64,000 nucleotides of DNA, taken from NCBI GenBank assembly GCA_011526085.1, contig WYBC01000031.1, forward strand, positions 1 through 64,000, read 5' to 3'. Both the position numbers and the translations under genes were made by a program. Positions 1 through 9,551 of this stretch are shown here, one piece after another (position 1 is the stretch's first letter; each line of letters opens with the position of its first letter). The notes under the pieces were generated by a model. The model was not told the origin of the DNA. It searched no databases and worked only from the letters and a program-made list of their open reading frames with translations. Origin of the DNA: Lysobacter sp. GTDB lineage: Bacteria; Pseudomonadota; Gammaproteobacteria; Xanthomonadales; Xanthomonadaceae.

Positions 1-994
1 ACAGCAGCGGCGCGGTGCCGGGGTTGCAGTCGGTGGCGATGGCCCTCGCCACCCCGGGCGCGCGGAAGGCGTCGATCGGCGGCCGCTGCGTCTCGCGCAG
101 GCAGTGGAAGGCGCCCGGCAGCAGCACCGCGACGGTGCCGGCGGCGGCCATCGCGCGCACCGCCGCGTCGTCGGTGTATTCGACATGGTCCGCGGACAGT
201 CCGCCGAATTCCGCGGTCAGTGCCGCGCCGCCGAGGTCGCTGAGCTGGTCGGCGTGCAGTTTCACCGGCAGATCGAGCGCCCGCGCGGCCTCGAACACGC
301 GCCGCGTCTGCGTCGGAGTGAAGCCGATCCGCTCGCAGAACGCATCGACGGCATCGACCAGACCTTCGGCATGCAGCCGCGGCAGCCAGTCGACGACGGC
401 GTCGATGTAGTCGTCGGCGCGGCCGGAAAATTCCGGTGGCAGCGCATGCGCGCCGAGATAGGTCGTGCGCACGTCGATGCCGAGCGCTTCGCCCACGCGC
501 CGCGCGACGCGCAGCATCTTGCGTTCGTTGTCGAAGTCCAGGCCGTAACCGGACTTGATTTCCAGTGTGGTCGCGCCGTCGCGCAGCAGCGCGCGCGCGC
601 GCGGCAGCGATTCGGCCAGCAGCGTGTCTTCGTCCGCCGCGCGCACGGCGCGGACGGTCGACACGATGCCGCCGCCGGCGCGGGCGATGTCCTCGTAGCT
701 CGCGCCTTCGAGGCGCTGTTCGAATTCGTGGGCGCGATCGCCGGCGAACACCAGATGGGTGTGGCAGTCGATCAGGCCGGGCGTGATCCAGCCGCCGCCG
801 GCGTCGATCACCGCATGCGCGCGCGCTTCGGCATCGCCGGGCAGCGCCGCGCGCGGGCCGACGAAGATCAGCACGCCGTCCTTCCAGCCCAGCGCGCCGT
901 CTTCGATCGCGCCGTAACCGTCGCCGTCGAGGGTGGCGAGCGATGCATTGAGGAGAAGGCCGTCCCAGGCCGTGGTTTTCGCGGTCGCGCTCAT
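1..994 (-). CDS. hutI: Imidazolonepropionase HutI, C-terminus cut by window edge
   Basis: Hydrolyses 4-imidazolone-5-propionate to N-formimidoyl-L-glutamate, the third step of histidine breakdown, in the cytoplasm. The frame is open from the ATG at 994 to the window edge, giving about 331 residues of the roughly 400 expected. Visible are the amidohydrolase metal motif [12 protein letters not shown] (H78 and H80), [10 protein letters not shown], and near the edge the [12 protein letters not shown] segment carrying the metal-binding Asp. The ATG overlaps the TGA of the upstream CoA-transferase gene (ATGA), so the two are probably translationally coupled. HutF and HutU are encoded nearby on the other strand; hutH and hutG are not in the window. 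Confidence 0.95.
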   Translation of the reverse strand, partial: MSATAKTTAWDGLLLNASLATLDGDGYGAIEDGALGWKDGVLIFVGPRAALPGDAEARAHAVIDAGGGWITPGLIDCHTHLVFAGDRAHEFEQRLEGASYEDIARAGGGIVSTVRAVRAADEDTLLAESLPRARALLRDGATTLEIKSGYGLDFDNERKMLRVARRVGEALGIDVRTTYLGAHALPPEFSGRADDYIDAVVDWLPRLHAEGLVDAVDAFCERIGFTPTQTRRVFEAARALDLPVKLHADQLSDLGGAALTAEFGGLSADHVEYTDDAAVRAMAAAGTVAVLLPGAFHCLRETQRPPIDAFRAPGVARAIATDCNPGTAPLL

Positions 995-2163
995 CGGATG
1001 GCTCCCGCCGTGCGCAGCGTGGCGGCATCGAACCCCAGCGCCGCGCAGATCGCATCGGTGTGTTCGCCAAGACGCGGCGGGCGCTGCGGTTCGGCAGGCG
1101 GCGAGGCCGACATCCGCAGCGGGCTGGCAATCATCGGAATGCCGTCGGCCTCGATGCGCAGGCCGCGCGCGGTCGCGAGTTCGCCGAACACCGCCTCGCG
1201 CACCGTGTTCACCGGCGCGGCGGGAATGCCGGCGGTCTCGAACCGCGCCAGCCACGCGGCGACGGTGTCGACGGCGAAGCAGGCCTCGATCTGCGGGATC
1301 AGCCAGTCGCGATGTTCGACCCGCGCCGCGTTGGTGGCGCAGCGCGGATCGTCGCGCCATTCGGGCCGTCCGATCAGCGCGCACAGCCGCGCCCACAGCG
1401 CGTCGCTGCCGCAGGCCAGCGCGAAGGCACCATCGGCGGCGTCGAAGGTCTGGTAGGGCACGATGCTGGCGTGCGCGTTGCCGTAGCGGCGCGCGTCGTT
1501 GCCGGTGAACAGCACGCTGGCGGCGACGTTGGCCAGCGCCTGCACCTGCACATCGAACAGGCTCAGTTCGATCGATTGCCCCACGCCGGTGCGCGCCCGT
1601 TGGTGCAGCGCGGCGATAATGGCGATGGTGGCGTTGAGGCCGGTGGTGAGATCGACCGTGGCCACGCCGACCTTGCTCGCGGCGCCGTCGGCGGGGCCGG
1701 TGATCGACATCAGCCCGGATTCCGCCTGCACCGCGAAGTCGTAGCCCGGTCGCTGCGCGCCGGGGCCGCTGCGGCCGTAACCGGAGATCGCGCAGTGGAT
1801 CAGTCGCGGATTCAGCGCGCGCAGCGCGGGGTAGTCGAGACCCAGCGATTCGGCGACGCCGCTGCGGAAGTTCTCGATCAGCACGTCGGCGTCGCGGATC
1901 AGGGCTTCCAGCAGCGGCCGCGCCCGCGGATGGCGCAGGTCCATGGCTATCGCGCGCTTGCCGCGGTTGCAGCAGGCGAAGTAGGCGGACAGGCCGTCTT
2001 CGCCGCTGCCGAGGAAGGGCGGGCCGTAGCCGCGGGTGTCGTCGCCTTCCAGCGGTTCCAGCTTGATCACCTCGGCGCCGAGGTCGGCGAGGGTCATGCC
2101 GCACCATGGCCCGGCGAGCACCCGCGAGAGTTCGAGGACCTTGATTCCCGCCAGTGCGGCCAT
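991..2163 (-). CDS. Class III (CaiB/BaiF family) CoA-transferase
   Basis: A 390-residue protein of the formyl-CoA transferase type, which moves CoA between carboxylic acids through an aspartyl-CoA thioester intermediate. It begins with the typical [31 protein letters not shown] is the family signature, and D171 in [12 protein letters not shown] is the likely catalytic Asp. Length is normal. The substrate cannot be read from sequence. It overlaps hutI by 4 bp, which is unusual because no standard step of histidine breakdown needs CoA transfer. It is divergent from hutF, with about 82 bp between the two starts. Confidence 0.9.
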   Translation of the reverse strand: MAALAGIKVLELSRVLAGPWCGMTLADLGAEVIKLEPLEGDDTRGYGPPFLGSGEDGLSAYFACCNRGKRAIAMDLRHPRARPLLEALIRDADVLIENFRSGVAESLGLDYPALRALNPRLIHCAISGYGRSGPGAQRPGYDFAVQAESGLMSITGPADGAASKVGVATVDLTTGLNATIAIIAALHQRARTGVGQSIELSLFDVQVQALANVAASVLFTGNDARRYGNAHASIVPYQTFDAADGAFALACGSDALWARLCALIGRPEWRDDPRCATNAARVEHRDWLIPQIEACFAVDTVAAWLARFETAGIPAAPVNTVREAVFGELATARGLRIEADGIPMIASPLRMSASPPAEPQRPPRLGEHTDAICAALGFDAATLRTAGAIR

Positions 2164-2245
2164 GGATGGATCGCCGGATGAAGTGGAGAGAGTTTAGCGG
2201 CCGGTCCGGGGGAATGGCGCCGGGGCGATCTGCGACAATGCGCGC

Positions 2246-3490
2246 ATGCGCACACCGATCACGTCCGTCGACGGCCGCTGGGTCCTGCCCGGCATCGCCA
2301 ATCTGCATTCCCACGCGTTCCAGCGCGCGATGGCCGGCCTCGCGGAGCGGATGACGCATCCCTCCGATTCGTTCTGGACCTGGCGCGAAACCATGTACCG
2401 CATGGCCGCGCGGTTCGATCCCGATGCGCTGCACGCGGTCGCCGCGCAGCTGTACGCGGAGATGCTCGAAGCCGGCTACACCACGGTGTGCGAATTCCAC
2501 TACCTGCATCACGCGCCGGACGGCCGTCCCTACGACGATCCGGCGGCGATGTCGCGGGCGCTGATCGCCGCGGCGCGCGAGACCGGCATCCGCCTGACCC
2601 TGCTGCCGGTGCTGTACATGACCGGCGGTTTCGACGGGCGACCGCTCAACGACCGCCAGCGCCGCTTCGGACATGCCGTCGATGCCTGGCTGCGGCTGTT
2701 CGAGACCCTGCATCGCGAACAGGACGACACGCTGCGCGTCGGCTGCGCCCTGCACAGCCTGCGCGCGGTGCCGCCCGAGGCGATGGCGACGGCGCTGGCC
2801 GCGCTGCCGCGGGATGCGCGCATCCACATCCACATCGCCGAGCAGATCGGCGAAGTGCAGGACAGCCTCGCGATCCGCGGCGACCGCCCGGTGCGCTGGC
2901 TGCTCGACCACGCCGAGGTCGACGCGCGCTGGACCCTGGTCCACGCGACCCATCTGGACGTCGACGAGATCGTCGGCATCGCCGACCGCGGCGCCACGGT
3001 GGCGATCTGTCCGACCACCGAAGCCAATCTCGGCGACGGCCTGTTTCCGCTGCGCGACCATCTCGACGCCGGCGGCGCCTGGGGCATCGGTTCGGATTCG
3101 CACATCTCGGTCTCGCCGGTGGAAGAACTGCGCTGGCTCGAATACGGACAGCGGTTGGCCACGAAACGCCGCAACATCGTCGCCACCGAAACGACGCCCA
3201 GCGTCGGCGACGTGCTGCTGCGTGGGGTGCAGGCGAGCGCGGAAGCCTCGACGGGATTCGCCTCGGCGACGACCGCGGGCGATGCGGTCGTGCTCGACGG
3301 CGATGCGCCGCAGCTGGTCGGCGCGACCGCCGGGGACATCGCCGACCGCTGGATCTTCAGCGGCAACCGGCCGCTGGTGCGGACGGTGACGGTGAACGGT
3401 CGCGAGGTCGTCGCCGACGGTCGCCACCGCGACCGCGAAGCCATTACCGCGCGCTACGCGACGGCGATGCGCGGGCTGCTGGCGGGCTGA
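2246..3490 (+). CDS. hutF: Formimidoylglutamate deiminase HutF
   Basis: Deaminates N-formimidoyl-L-glutamate to N-formyl-L-glutamate plus ammonia, the branch of histidine breakdown that avoids formamide release. The 414-residue amidohydrolase has the metal pair in [16 protein letters not shown] (H21, H23), [16 protein letters not shown] and [20 protein letters not shown], the last carrying the metal-binding Asp and HutF-type substrate residues. It starts almost directly at the metal motif, so the N-terminal beta-sandwich half found in the usual roughly 450-residue enzymes is shortened. An in-frame TAG at 2195 rules out a much longer start. It is divergent from the CoA-transferase/hutI pair. 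Confidence 0.93.
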   Translation: MRTPITSVDGRWVLPGIANLHSHAFQRAMAGLAERMTHPSDSFWTWRETMYRMAARFDPDALHAVAAQLYAEMLEAGYTTVCEFHYLHHAPDGRPYDDPAAMSRALIAAARETGIRLTLLPVLYMTGGFDGRPLNDRQRRFGHAVDAWLRLFETLHREQDDTLRVGCALHSLRAVPPEAMATALAALPRDARIHIHIAEQIGEVQDSLAIRGDRPVRWLLDHAEVDARWTLVHATHLDVDEIVGIADRGATVAICPTTEANLGDGLFPLRDHLDAGGAWGIGSDSHISVSPVEELRWLEYGQRLATKRRNIVATETTPSVGDVLLRGVQASAEASTGFASATTAGDAVVLDGDAPQLVGATAGDIADRWIFSGNRPLVRTVTVNGREVVADGRHRDREAITARYATAMRGLLAG

Positions 3491-3611
3491 TCCGCCCGCG
3501 GCACCGTTTCATCCGCCGGAACCGGGGGTTTGTCGCATGGCCCGGCAGGCCGCGACGCGGCAGGGCAGGCTGGTCCCATCCCGCCCACCCCGTTCCGCAG
3601 TGGAGATCGTC

Positions 3612-5012
3612 ATGGCCATGTTGCTCAGTCCTTCCTTCGTCTTCGCCGGTGCGCTGCTGCTCAGCGGCGCCGCCCACGCGATGTCCGATGCCGAACTGCA
3701 GGCGGTGGTCGGGCAACGTCTGCACGGCGACCGCACCGGCGCCTGCTTCGCCACGGCGGTGATCGACGGCGACCGCGTCAGCCGCGCCTACGTCTGCGCC
3801 GACGGCGGTGCAGACATGGGCGGCTCCGCGCGCCGGATCGGCCCCGCGACCGCCTTCGAGATCGGCTCGGTCAGCAAGCCGATGATGGCGGCCCTGCTCG
3901 CCGGGCTGATCCGCGAGGGCAAGGCCTCGCTCGACGATCCGCTGTCGGCGTATCTGCCCGAGGGCACCCGGGTGCCGACCTTCGAGGGCAAGCCCATCCT
4001 GCTGCGCCACATCGTCACCCACACGTCCGGCCTGCCGGCGATTCCCGCGGGCATGCAGCACGCGGACCCGGCCAATCCCTATGCGCGCCTGACCGGGGGC
4101 GATCTGCTCGATGCGCTGTCGAAGACGACGCTGGCGCGCGCGCCCGGTGCGCAGTTCGAATACTCCAATTTCGCCGCGATGCTGCTGTCGTACGCGGTGG
4201 CGCGTCGCGCCGGCGAGGATTTCGAAACCCTGATCGACGAACGCCTGTTCGCGCCGCTGGGCATGACCCGCAGCTACATCGGTCGCAGGCCCGAAGGCGT
4301 GACGGTCGCGACCGGGCACACGCCGGACGGCAAGCCGACGTCGCCCTGGGATTTCCCGACCGATCTCGCCGGCGTCGGTGGCGTGCGCGCGACCCTCGAC
4401 GACATGGTGCGTTACGTGCAGGCGCAGGCCGGCAACGCGCCGAAGCCGCTGGACGGCGACTTCGCGCTGACCCATGTCGCGATACCGAACGATGCGAAGA
4501 CTCCGATGGCGATGCACTGGATGATCGCGCAGCTCAACGGCCGCAGCTTCCTCGCGCACGAGGGCGGCACCGGCGGGTTCTCGTCGTTCGTCGCGTTCGA
4601 TCCGAAGAAGGCCTTCGGCGTGGTGATCCTCTCCGATACCGCGCTGCATGGCGTCGGCGGTCTCGGCAGTCTCGGCCTGCACCTGCTCGACGCCCGGGTG
4701 CCGCTGGGCAAACCGCTGAAGCCGGAAGCCGATGCCGGCCCGGCGCCGGTGCTGTCCGCCGACGATCTCAAGGCCTATGCCGGCGAATACCCGCTGATGC
4801 CGGGCTTCGCGCTGACGGTGCGCGCCGAGGGCGCCACGCTGACCGCGCAGGCCACGGGGCAGGGCGCGTTCCCGCTGGCGCCGAAGGCGAAGGACGTGTT
4901 CGCGTTCGCCGACGCGGGCATCGTGATCCGGTTCCGTCGCGACGCGGCTGGTAAAGTCGTCGCGCTCGCCCTCGAACAGGGCGGCCAGACCCTGCAGGGC
5001 ACGCGCCAATGA
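3612..5012 (+). CDS. Exported serine hydrolase, beta-lactamase class C / esterase fold
   Basis: A 466-residue periplasmic serine hydrolase. The chosen ATG has GGAG six bases upstream and opens a signal peptide (MAMLLSPSFVFAGALLLSG, cleavage after AHA); the longer frame from 3537 would bury it. S86 and K89 of FEIGSVSKPM form the SxxK nucleophile motif, FEYSNF is the YxN motif and AHEGGTGGFSS the third motif. A C-terminal domain of about 90 residues resembles the lipocalin-like tail (DUF3471 type) of such esterases. The substrate (peptide, ester or beta-lactam) is not predictable. Its stop overlaps the next start (ATGA), linking it to a two-component system. Confidence 0.85.
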   Translation: MAMLLSPSFVFAGALLLSGAAHAMSDAELQAVVGQRLHGDRTGACFATAVIDGDRVSRAYVCADGGADMGGSARRIGPATAFEIGSVSKPMMAALLAGLIREGKASLDDPLSAYLPEGTRVPTFEGKPILLRHIVTHTSGLPAIPAGMQHADPANPYARLTGGDLLDALSKTTLARAPGAQFEYSNFAAMLLSYAVARRAGEDFETLIDERLFAPLGMTRSYIGRRPEGVTVATGHTPDGKPTSPWDFPTDLAGVGGVRATLDDMVRYVQAQAGNAPKPLDGDFALTHVAIPNDAKTPMAMHWMIAQLNGRSFLAHEGGTGGFSSFVAFDPKKAFGVVILSDTALHGVGGLGSLGLHLLDARVPLGKPLKPEADAGPAPVLSADDLKAYAGEYPLMPGFALTVRAEGATLTAQATGQGAFPLAPKAKDVFAFADAGIVIRFRRDAAGKVVALALEQGGQTLQGTRQ

Positions 5013-6292
5013 TCCCATCGTCCACCGCCACCGATCGCACGCCGTACGCGCTGGACCAGCCGCTGCCCGCCGAGGTCGTCGTCGCGCGCGGCGCGTGGCT
5101 CGGTTACCGGCGTTATCCGGTGTTCGGCTGGCGCTGGCTGCGCGGTCGCAGCCTGATCTTCGCCGTCGCGATCGGCGCGTGGGCGCTGTTGACCGGATGG
5201 GGGATGGGCATGATGGCGTCGGACATGCGCCTCGGCCTGCTGTCCGGCCTGCATTTCTTCGGCGGTTTCATCCTGATGTCCTGCGTCGGCCCGCTGTTCG
5301 CCACGCTGGTGCGGCACCGCGGCTGGCCGCTGCGGCGCGAGCGCATCGGCGTGGTGCTTGCGGTGCTGGCCGGCATCGTGGTCGCCTATTTCGCCGACAC
5401 CTGGGCGTCCGGCTATCTCGAACAGGCGGTCGCGAAGACGCACGGGATCACCGCGAAAGTGAAGCCGCCGGAATTCTCGCCGTTCGTGAAGGCGATCGTG
5501 GCCACGGTCAATGTCGCGTTCGCGGTGCTGATTTACGGCGCGCTCGGCGGCGGGCTCGCGCTGCGCGCGTATTTCCGCGAGCTCGGGCGCTGGCAGGACA
5601 GCCGGCAGGCCGCGGCGATCGCGACGCTGCAGGCCGAGAAAGTGCGCTCGGAACTGCGTCTCGGCGTGCTGCAGGCGCAGGTCGAACCGCATTTCCTGTT
5701 CAACACGCTCGCGTCGGTGCGTGCGCTGGTGCGCCAGGATCCCGCGCAGGCCGAGGCCACCCTGGACGCGCTGGTGGATTATCTGCGCGCCAGCATTCCG
5801 CGGCTGCGCGACGCCGGAGCCGCGTCCGATTCCACACTGCTCGATTCCACAATGCTCGACGCCACATTGCTGGATTCCACGCTCGGCCAACAGCTCGATC
5901 TGTGCGCGAGCTATCTCGAACTGATGCGCTTGCGCACCGCCGGACGGTTGTCGCACGCGATAGAGATCGATCCCGCGCTGCGCGAGCTGCCGTTCCCGCC
6001 GCTGTTGCTGATCAGTCTGGTCGAAAACGCGGTCAAGCACGGGATCGAACCGCGACCCGGACCGGGCACGATCACGCTCAGCGCCGAACGCGACGGCGAC
6101 GCGCTGCGGCTGCGGGTGATCGACGACGGTCTCGGCCTGCAGCCCGGTGTCGGCGGCGGACTCGGGCTCGCCAACGTGCGCGCACAACTGGAAGCGCATT
6201 ACGGCGATCGCGCGGAGTTCGCGTTGCGCAGTCGCCCACCGCACGGCGCCTGCGCGGAGCTGCGCATTCCGCTGGCCGGAGACGCACGATGA
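5009..6292 (+). CDS. LytS/AlgZ-type sensor histidine kinase
   Basis: A 427-residue membrane kinase of the His_kinase (PF06580) type. Hydrophobic segments lie near residues 48-66, 78-98, 113-130 and 162-186. The phospho-acceptor is H228 in QVEPHFLFNTLASVRAL, the N box is LVENAVKHGIEP (N340), and the ATP-lid glycines are in IDDGLGLQPG and GGGLGLANVR. Between the His box and N box the linker carries four copies of a five-residue repeat of DSTLL type (residues 274-293). It overlaps its neighbours by 4 bp on both sides, so hydrolase, kinase and regulator are one operon. The signal sensed is unknown. Confidence 0.92.
   Translation: MIPSSTATDRTPYALDQPLPAEVVVARGAWLGYRRYPVFGWRWLRGRSLIFAVAIGAWALLTGWGMGMMASDMRLGLLSGLHFFGGFILMSCVGPLFATLVRHRGWPLRRERIGVVLAVLAGIVVAYFADTWASGYLEQAVAKTHGITAKVKPPEFSPFVKAIVATVNVAFAVLIYGALGGGLALRAYFRELGRWQDSRQAAAIATLQAEKVRSELRLGVLQAQVEPHFLFNTLASVRALVRQDPAQAEATLDALVDYLRASIPRLRDAGAASDSTLLDSTMLDATLLDSTLGQQLDLCASYLELMRLRTAGRLSHAIEIDPALRELPFPPLLLISLVENAVKHGIEPRPGPGTITLSAERDGDALRLRVIDDGLGLQPGVGGGLGLANVRAQLEAHYGDRAEFALRSRPPHGACAELRIPLAGDAR
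5828..5887 (+). repeat. In-frame 15-bp tandem repeat, four copies, in kinase linker
   Basis: Four consecutive 15-bp units at 5828, 5843, 5858 and 5873, each close to GATTCCACACTGCTC, encode DSTLL, DSTML, DATLL and DSTLG. They lie between the His box and the ATPase domain of the histidine kinase. The near-identical nucleotides suggest recent slippage expansion that keeps the reading frame. Confidence 0.85.
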
Positions 6293-7056
6293 GCGCGATC
6301 ACCGCAATCACCGCGATCATCGCCGAGGACGAAGCGCCGCTGCGCCGCGCGCTCCGCGCGCTGCTGGCGGAGACCTGGCCGGAGTTGCGGATCGTCGCCG
6401 AATGCGAGGACGGCATCGCCGCGATGGAGGCCATCGCCGCGCATCGTCCGGACCTGTGTTTCCTCGACATCCGCATGCCCGGCGTGAGCGGCTTGGACGT
6501 GGCGCGCGCCGCGGTCGCGGCGAAGTCGCTGGTCGTGTTCACCACCGCCTACGACGAATACGCGGTGCGCGCGTTCGAGACCGGCGCGGTCGACTATCTG
6601 CTGAAGCCGCTGCAGCCGGAGCGCCTGCAGCGCGCGGTCGAACGCCTGCGCGCGCGTCTTCGCGATGCCGACGACGATGACGGCGCGCGGGTCGACGCGC
6701 TGGAAGCGGCGCTGCGCCCCGCGGGGGCGCGACTGATCCGCTGGATCAGCGCGGCGGTGGGCGACAGCGTGCGCATGATCGGCATCGAGGACGTGCTGTT
6801 CTTCCAGGCGCAGGACAAATACGTCCGCGTGGTCACCGCCGACGGCGAGGCGATCATCCGTACGCCGATCAAGGAACTGCTGGCGGGACTGGATCCCGAC
6901 GCCTTCTGGCAGGTGCATCGCGGCACGCTGGTGCGGGTGTCAGCGATCGATCGCCTGCGCCGGGACGAACTCGGCAAATCGATGCTGCACCTGCGCGGTC
7001 ACGACGAAGCCCTGCCGGTGAGCGCGGCGTTCCTGCACCGGTTCCGCGGGATGTGA
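6289..7056 (+). CDS. LytTR-family response regulator (LytR/AlgR type)
   Basis: A 255-residue transcription factor: an N-terminal receiver domain (about 1-122) with acidic pocket AEDE, phospho-acceptor D60 in FLDIRMPG, the conserved Thr in VFTTAYDEYAVRAF and K107 in DYLLKPL; then a C-terminal LytTR DNA-binding domain (about 150-255) with FFQAQDKYVRV and FWQVHRGTLVRVSAI. Start ATG at 6289 overlaps the kinase TGA; the frame is open further upstream but has no kinase-independent reason to start there. It is the cognate partner of the preceding kinase. Target promoters are not identifiable here. Confidence 0.93.
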   Translation: MSAITAITAIIAEDEAPLRRALRALLAETWPELRIVAECEDGIAAMEAIAAHRPDLCFLDIRMPGVSGLDVARAAVAAKSLVVFTTAYDEYAVRAFETGAVDYLLKPLQPERLQRAVERLRARLRDADDDDGARVDALEAALRPAGARLIRWISAAVGDSVRMIGIEDVLFFQAQDKYVRVVTADGEAIIRTPIKELLAGLDPDAFWQVHRGTLVRVSAIDRLRRDELGKSMLHLRGHDEALPVSAAFLHRFRGM

Positions 7057-7073
7057 ACGTGCCGACAGAAACC

Positions 7074-7150
7074 CGGTAGAGCGGCCTTGAGGCCGCTGGC
7101 AGCGGCCCGGTTTTCAACAGCCGAATGGCTGGTCAGGCCGCTTTACCGCA
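7074..7150. repeat. Dispersed hairpin repeat, copy 1
   Basis: About 77 bp whose ends are imperfect inverted repeats (CGGTAGAGCGGCC at 7074 against GGCCGCTTTACCG at 7138, one mismatch). Inside is a small hairpin CAGCC-GAAT-GGCTG at 7118-7131. A second copy lies at 43133-43224. It sits between two converging genes and covers the stop codon of the downstream minus-strand gene. Confidence 0.75.
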
Positions 7151-8393
7151 GCGCCGCTTCGGTGGAGGTCAGGCTGCCGTCGTTCGGGGCCGGTCGGATG
7201 CGCAGCAGGCGGGCGAGCAGTGGATAGATGTCGACGTTGTCGAACGCCGGCAGCACCACGCCGCGTTTGAACGACGGGCCGCTCGCGGCGAACACCGCGC
7301 GCATGGTCGGATCTTCCGGCGCGAAGCCGTGCTCGCCCTTCACCGGCTGCGACTGCGGCGCGTTGGCGCGGGTCTGCACGCGCCAGCCGGCATCGACCTG
7401 ACAGACGATCGGCGGAATCCGCGCATGCGTGCCGTAGTGCCATGCCTTCGGCAGCTCGGCCTTGCGCCAGCAGGCGTAGACATCGTGGCGACCGAGGAAG
7501 GCGCGCTCGACCTCCGCGTCGCGTCCGGGTTTCGGCACGATGCCGACCAGCGTGCCCCACGCGCGCAGCGTGTAGGCGGAGGCGTCCAGCCGGTCGTCGA
7601 GCAGCCGCAGATGGTCGCGCGGCACATCGGCCATGCCGTGGTCGGACAGCACGATCAGGTCGGTGCCCGCGTCCATGCCGCGCGCGCGCAGCCCGTCGCG
7701 CAGTTTCGCCAGCGCCGCGTCCACGCCGCGCAGCGCGGCCAGCGACTGCGGCGCGGTCGCGCCGTATTCGTGCGCGGTCACGTCGTACTGGTCGAAATAC
7801 AGGGTCAGCAACTGCGGCCGTTCGCCGGCCGGCAGGTCCAGCCACTGCAGGATCTGGTCCACCCGCGCCTCCGGCGTCACCGTCTTGTCGAACGGGCGGA
7901 CCAGGCGCGGGCGCTCGTCGGCGATCCGTGCTTCCGAACCCGGCCAGAACATCGTCGCCGCGATCCCGCCCTGTTTCTGCAGCGTCGCCCAGATCGGTTC
8001 GCCGCCCCACCAGCGTCCGTCCTTCGCGCCGTCCTGCTTCGAGATGAAGCGACCCAGCCGCTCGTCCAGCATGTTGTTGTGGACGATGCCGTGATGGTCC
8101 GGGCGCAGGCCGGTGACGAGGGTGTAGTGATTGGGGAAGGTCAGCGTCGGGTAGCTGGAATTCAGCCACGCGGCGCGCGCGCCTTCGGCGGCGATCGCGT
8201 CCAGCGTCGGCAGGGTGCCGTCGCCCAGCATCGACGCGGGCAGACCGTCGATCGAGACCAGCACCACGCGATGGCCGGCATCGACGGGCGCGGGCCGCGC
8301 CGTCGGGCCGCCGGTGCAGGCGGCGATCGGCAGCGAGAGGACAAGAACGGCAATCCATGCCAGGAAGACGGTGTGCAGGCGGCGTGGCATCAT
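7143..8393 (-). CDS. Nucleotide pyrophosphatase/phosphodiesterase-like lipoprotein
   Basis: A 416-residue member of the alkaline phosphatase superfamily, NPP branch, which cleaves phosphodiester or pyrophosphate bonds using two zinc ions. Two adjacent ATG codons (8393, 8390) begin a lipoprotein signal ending LPIAAC with lipid-bearing Cys at about 26, so it is anchored in the envelope. D49 in VLVSIDGL is a metal ligand, T85 in YPTLTFPNHYTLVTG is the nucleophile, and VLSDHGM holds further ligands. The frame runs longer at the 5' end, but the lipobox fixes the start. Divergent from 8471. The substrate is unknown. Confidence 0.88.
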   Translation of the reverse strand: MMPRRLHTVFLAWIAVLVLSLPIAACTGGPTARPAPVDAGHRVVLVSIDGLPASMLGDGTLPTLDAIAAEGARAAWLNSSYPTLTFPNHYTLVTGLRPDHHGIVHNNMLDERLGRFISKQDGAKDGRWWGGEPIWATLQKQGGIAATMFWPGSEARIADERPRLVRPFDKTVTPEARVDQILQWLDLPAGERPQLLTLYFDQYDVTAHEYGATAPQSLAALRGVDAALAKLRDGLRARGMDAGTDLIVLSDHGMADVPRDHLRLLDDRLDASAYTLRAWGTLVGIVPKPGRDAEVERAFLGRHDVYACWRKAELPKAWHYGTHARIPPIVCQVDAGWRVQTRANAPQSQPVKGEHGFAPEDPTMRAVFAASGPSFKRGVVLPAFDNVDIYPLLARLLRIRPAPNDGSLTSTEAALR

Positions 8394-8470
8394 CCGGCCA
8401 TGATAAACGCGGTCGATGTCGCCGCGGTTTCGAAGGTCCCCGGACTTTCGACCACTGTCCCGGAGTCCCC

Positions 8471-9016
8471 ATGTCCCGTCTTGTCCCGCTGATGTGTTTC
8501 GCCGTGTCGTCGGTCTTCTGCATGTCCGCATCGGCCCAGGCGCCGCAGACGCCGAACGCCGCGCATTCACAGGCCGAGTGCGAAGTCTGGGCCCGCGAAC
8601 TGGGCTTCGCCCGCACCGTGGCCGATCACGATCCCGTCGCGTTCGCCGATCACGTCGCGGCGGGCGCGGTGTTCGGCGCCGGCCGCGCGCGCCAGACCCG
8701 CGGCCGCGAGGCCATCGTCGCGCGCTGGGGCGGCATCATCGAAGGCAGGCACGTGACCATCGAGTGGTATCCGGTCCGGACCACGATCGGCGGCGTCGAC
8801 GGCATCGTCTGGTCGGAAGGCCCGTCGCTGCTGATCGAGAATCCCGGCACCCCCGAGGCGAAGTATTCGCTCGGCGGTTACCGCTCGGTCTGGCACCGCG
8901 ACCCCGACGGGGTCTGGCGGGTGCTGTTCGACGACGGCAGCGACAGCGCGCCGGCCACACCGGAGCAGGTCCAGGCCTTCCGCACCGGTCGTCGCGAGGC
9001 CTGCCCGGCGGGCTGA
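8471..9016 (+). CDS. Exported SnoaL/NTF2-like protein (DUF4440 type)
   Basis: A 181-residue exported protein with a signal peptide ending SASAQA (about residue 22). The mature part looks like a small cone-shaped NTF2-like domain: ARTVADHDPVAFADHV, then RGREAIVARWGGII and a beta-rich C-terminal half (WRVLFDDGSD). Proteins of this kind have varied or unknown roles; no catalytic set is clear. The ATG at 8471 is chosen because it opens the signal peptide. The phosphodiesterase gene is divergent, 77 bp away. Confidence 0.7.
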   Translation: MSRLVPLMCFAVSSVFCMSASAQAPQTPNAAHSQAECEVWARELGFARTVADHDPVAFADHVAAGAVFGAGRARQTRGREAIVARWGGIIEGRHVTIEWYPVRTTIGGVDGIVWSEGPSLLIENPGTPEAKYSLGGYRSVWHRDPDGVWRVLFDDGSDSAPATPEQVQAFRTGRREACPAG

Positions 9017-9119
9017 CGCCGCAGTGAACGCGGCGTCCCTTTCAGACAGGTGCGTTCATGCAGGCCGCGCCGGCCCGGCGTAAGGTGCCACTCATCCCGA
9101 GGACAACGGAGCCGCCACC

Positions 9120-9470
9120 ATGACCCGCTTCCTGCTCGCCGCATTGCTCGCCGCTTCCTGCGGAATCGCCGCCGCCCAGACCGTCACCGTCAGCAAGGAC
9201 ACCGGCGAAACCGAAACCATGCAGACCACCGCGGCCGAGACCACTCCGGATGCGACCGTACCGGCCCGGACCGAGGAACCGGCCCGCACCTGCCTGCGCA
9301 GCACCGGTTCACGCATCGTCGCCAGCCGCAATCTACGCGCCGAGAAAGACCGCAAGCCGCAGGGCTGCGCCGTCGCCGCGGGTCGCGTCTACACCGCCGA
9401 AGATCTCGACCGCAGCGGCCACATCAATCTCGCCGATGCCCTGCGCAGCCTCGATACTTCGATCCGCTGA
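9120..9470 (+). CDS. Small exported protein of unknown function
   Basis: A 116-residue product with a clear signal peptide (MTRFLLAALLAASCGIAAAQ), a Thr/Glu-rich low-complexity stretch (about 20-58) and a C-terminal part with two Cys (TCLRSTGSR and KPQGCAVAAGR) that could form a disulfide. It ends with DRSGHINLADALRSLD, a DxSGxxN-like segment found in many short exported Xanthomonadaceae proteins. No function can be assigned. A strong hairpin terminator follows at 9493. Confidence 0.7.
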   Translation: MTRFLLAALLAASCGIAAAQTVTVSKDTGETETMQTTAAETTPDATVPARTEEPARTCLRSTGSRIVASRNLRAEKDRKPQGCAVAAGRVYTAEDLDRSGHINLADALRSLDTSIR

Positions 9471-9492
9471 CGCGCATTCGCACCGTTCCCGA

Positions 9493-9519
9493 AGCCCGGC
9501 CTCGCGCCGGGCTTTTTCG
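9493..9519 (+). terminator. Rho-independent terminator
   Basis: AGCCCGGC (9493-9500), loop CTCGC, then GCCGGGCT (9506-9513) and a short T run. Lies 22 bp after the stop of the small exported protein. Confidence 0.85.
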
Positions 9520-9551
9520 TGCGCGCGCGCATGCGCGCTCGATGCGATGCC

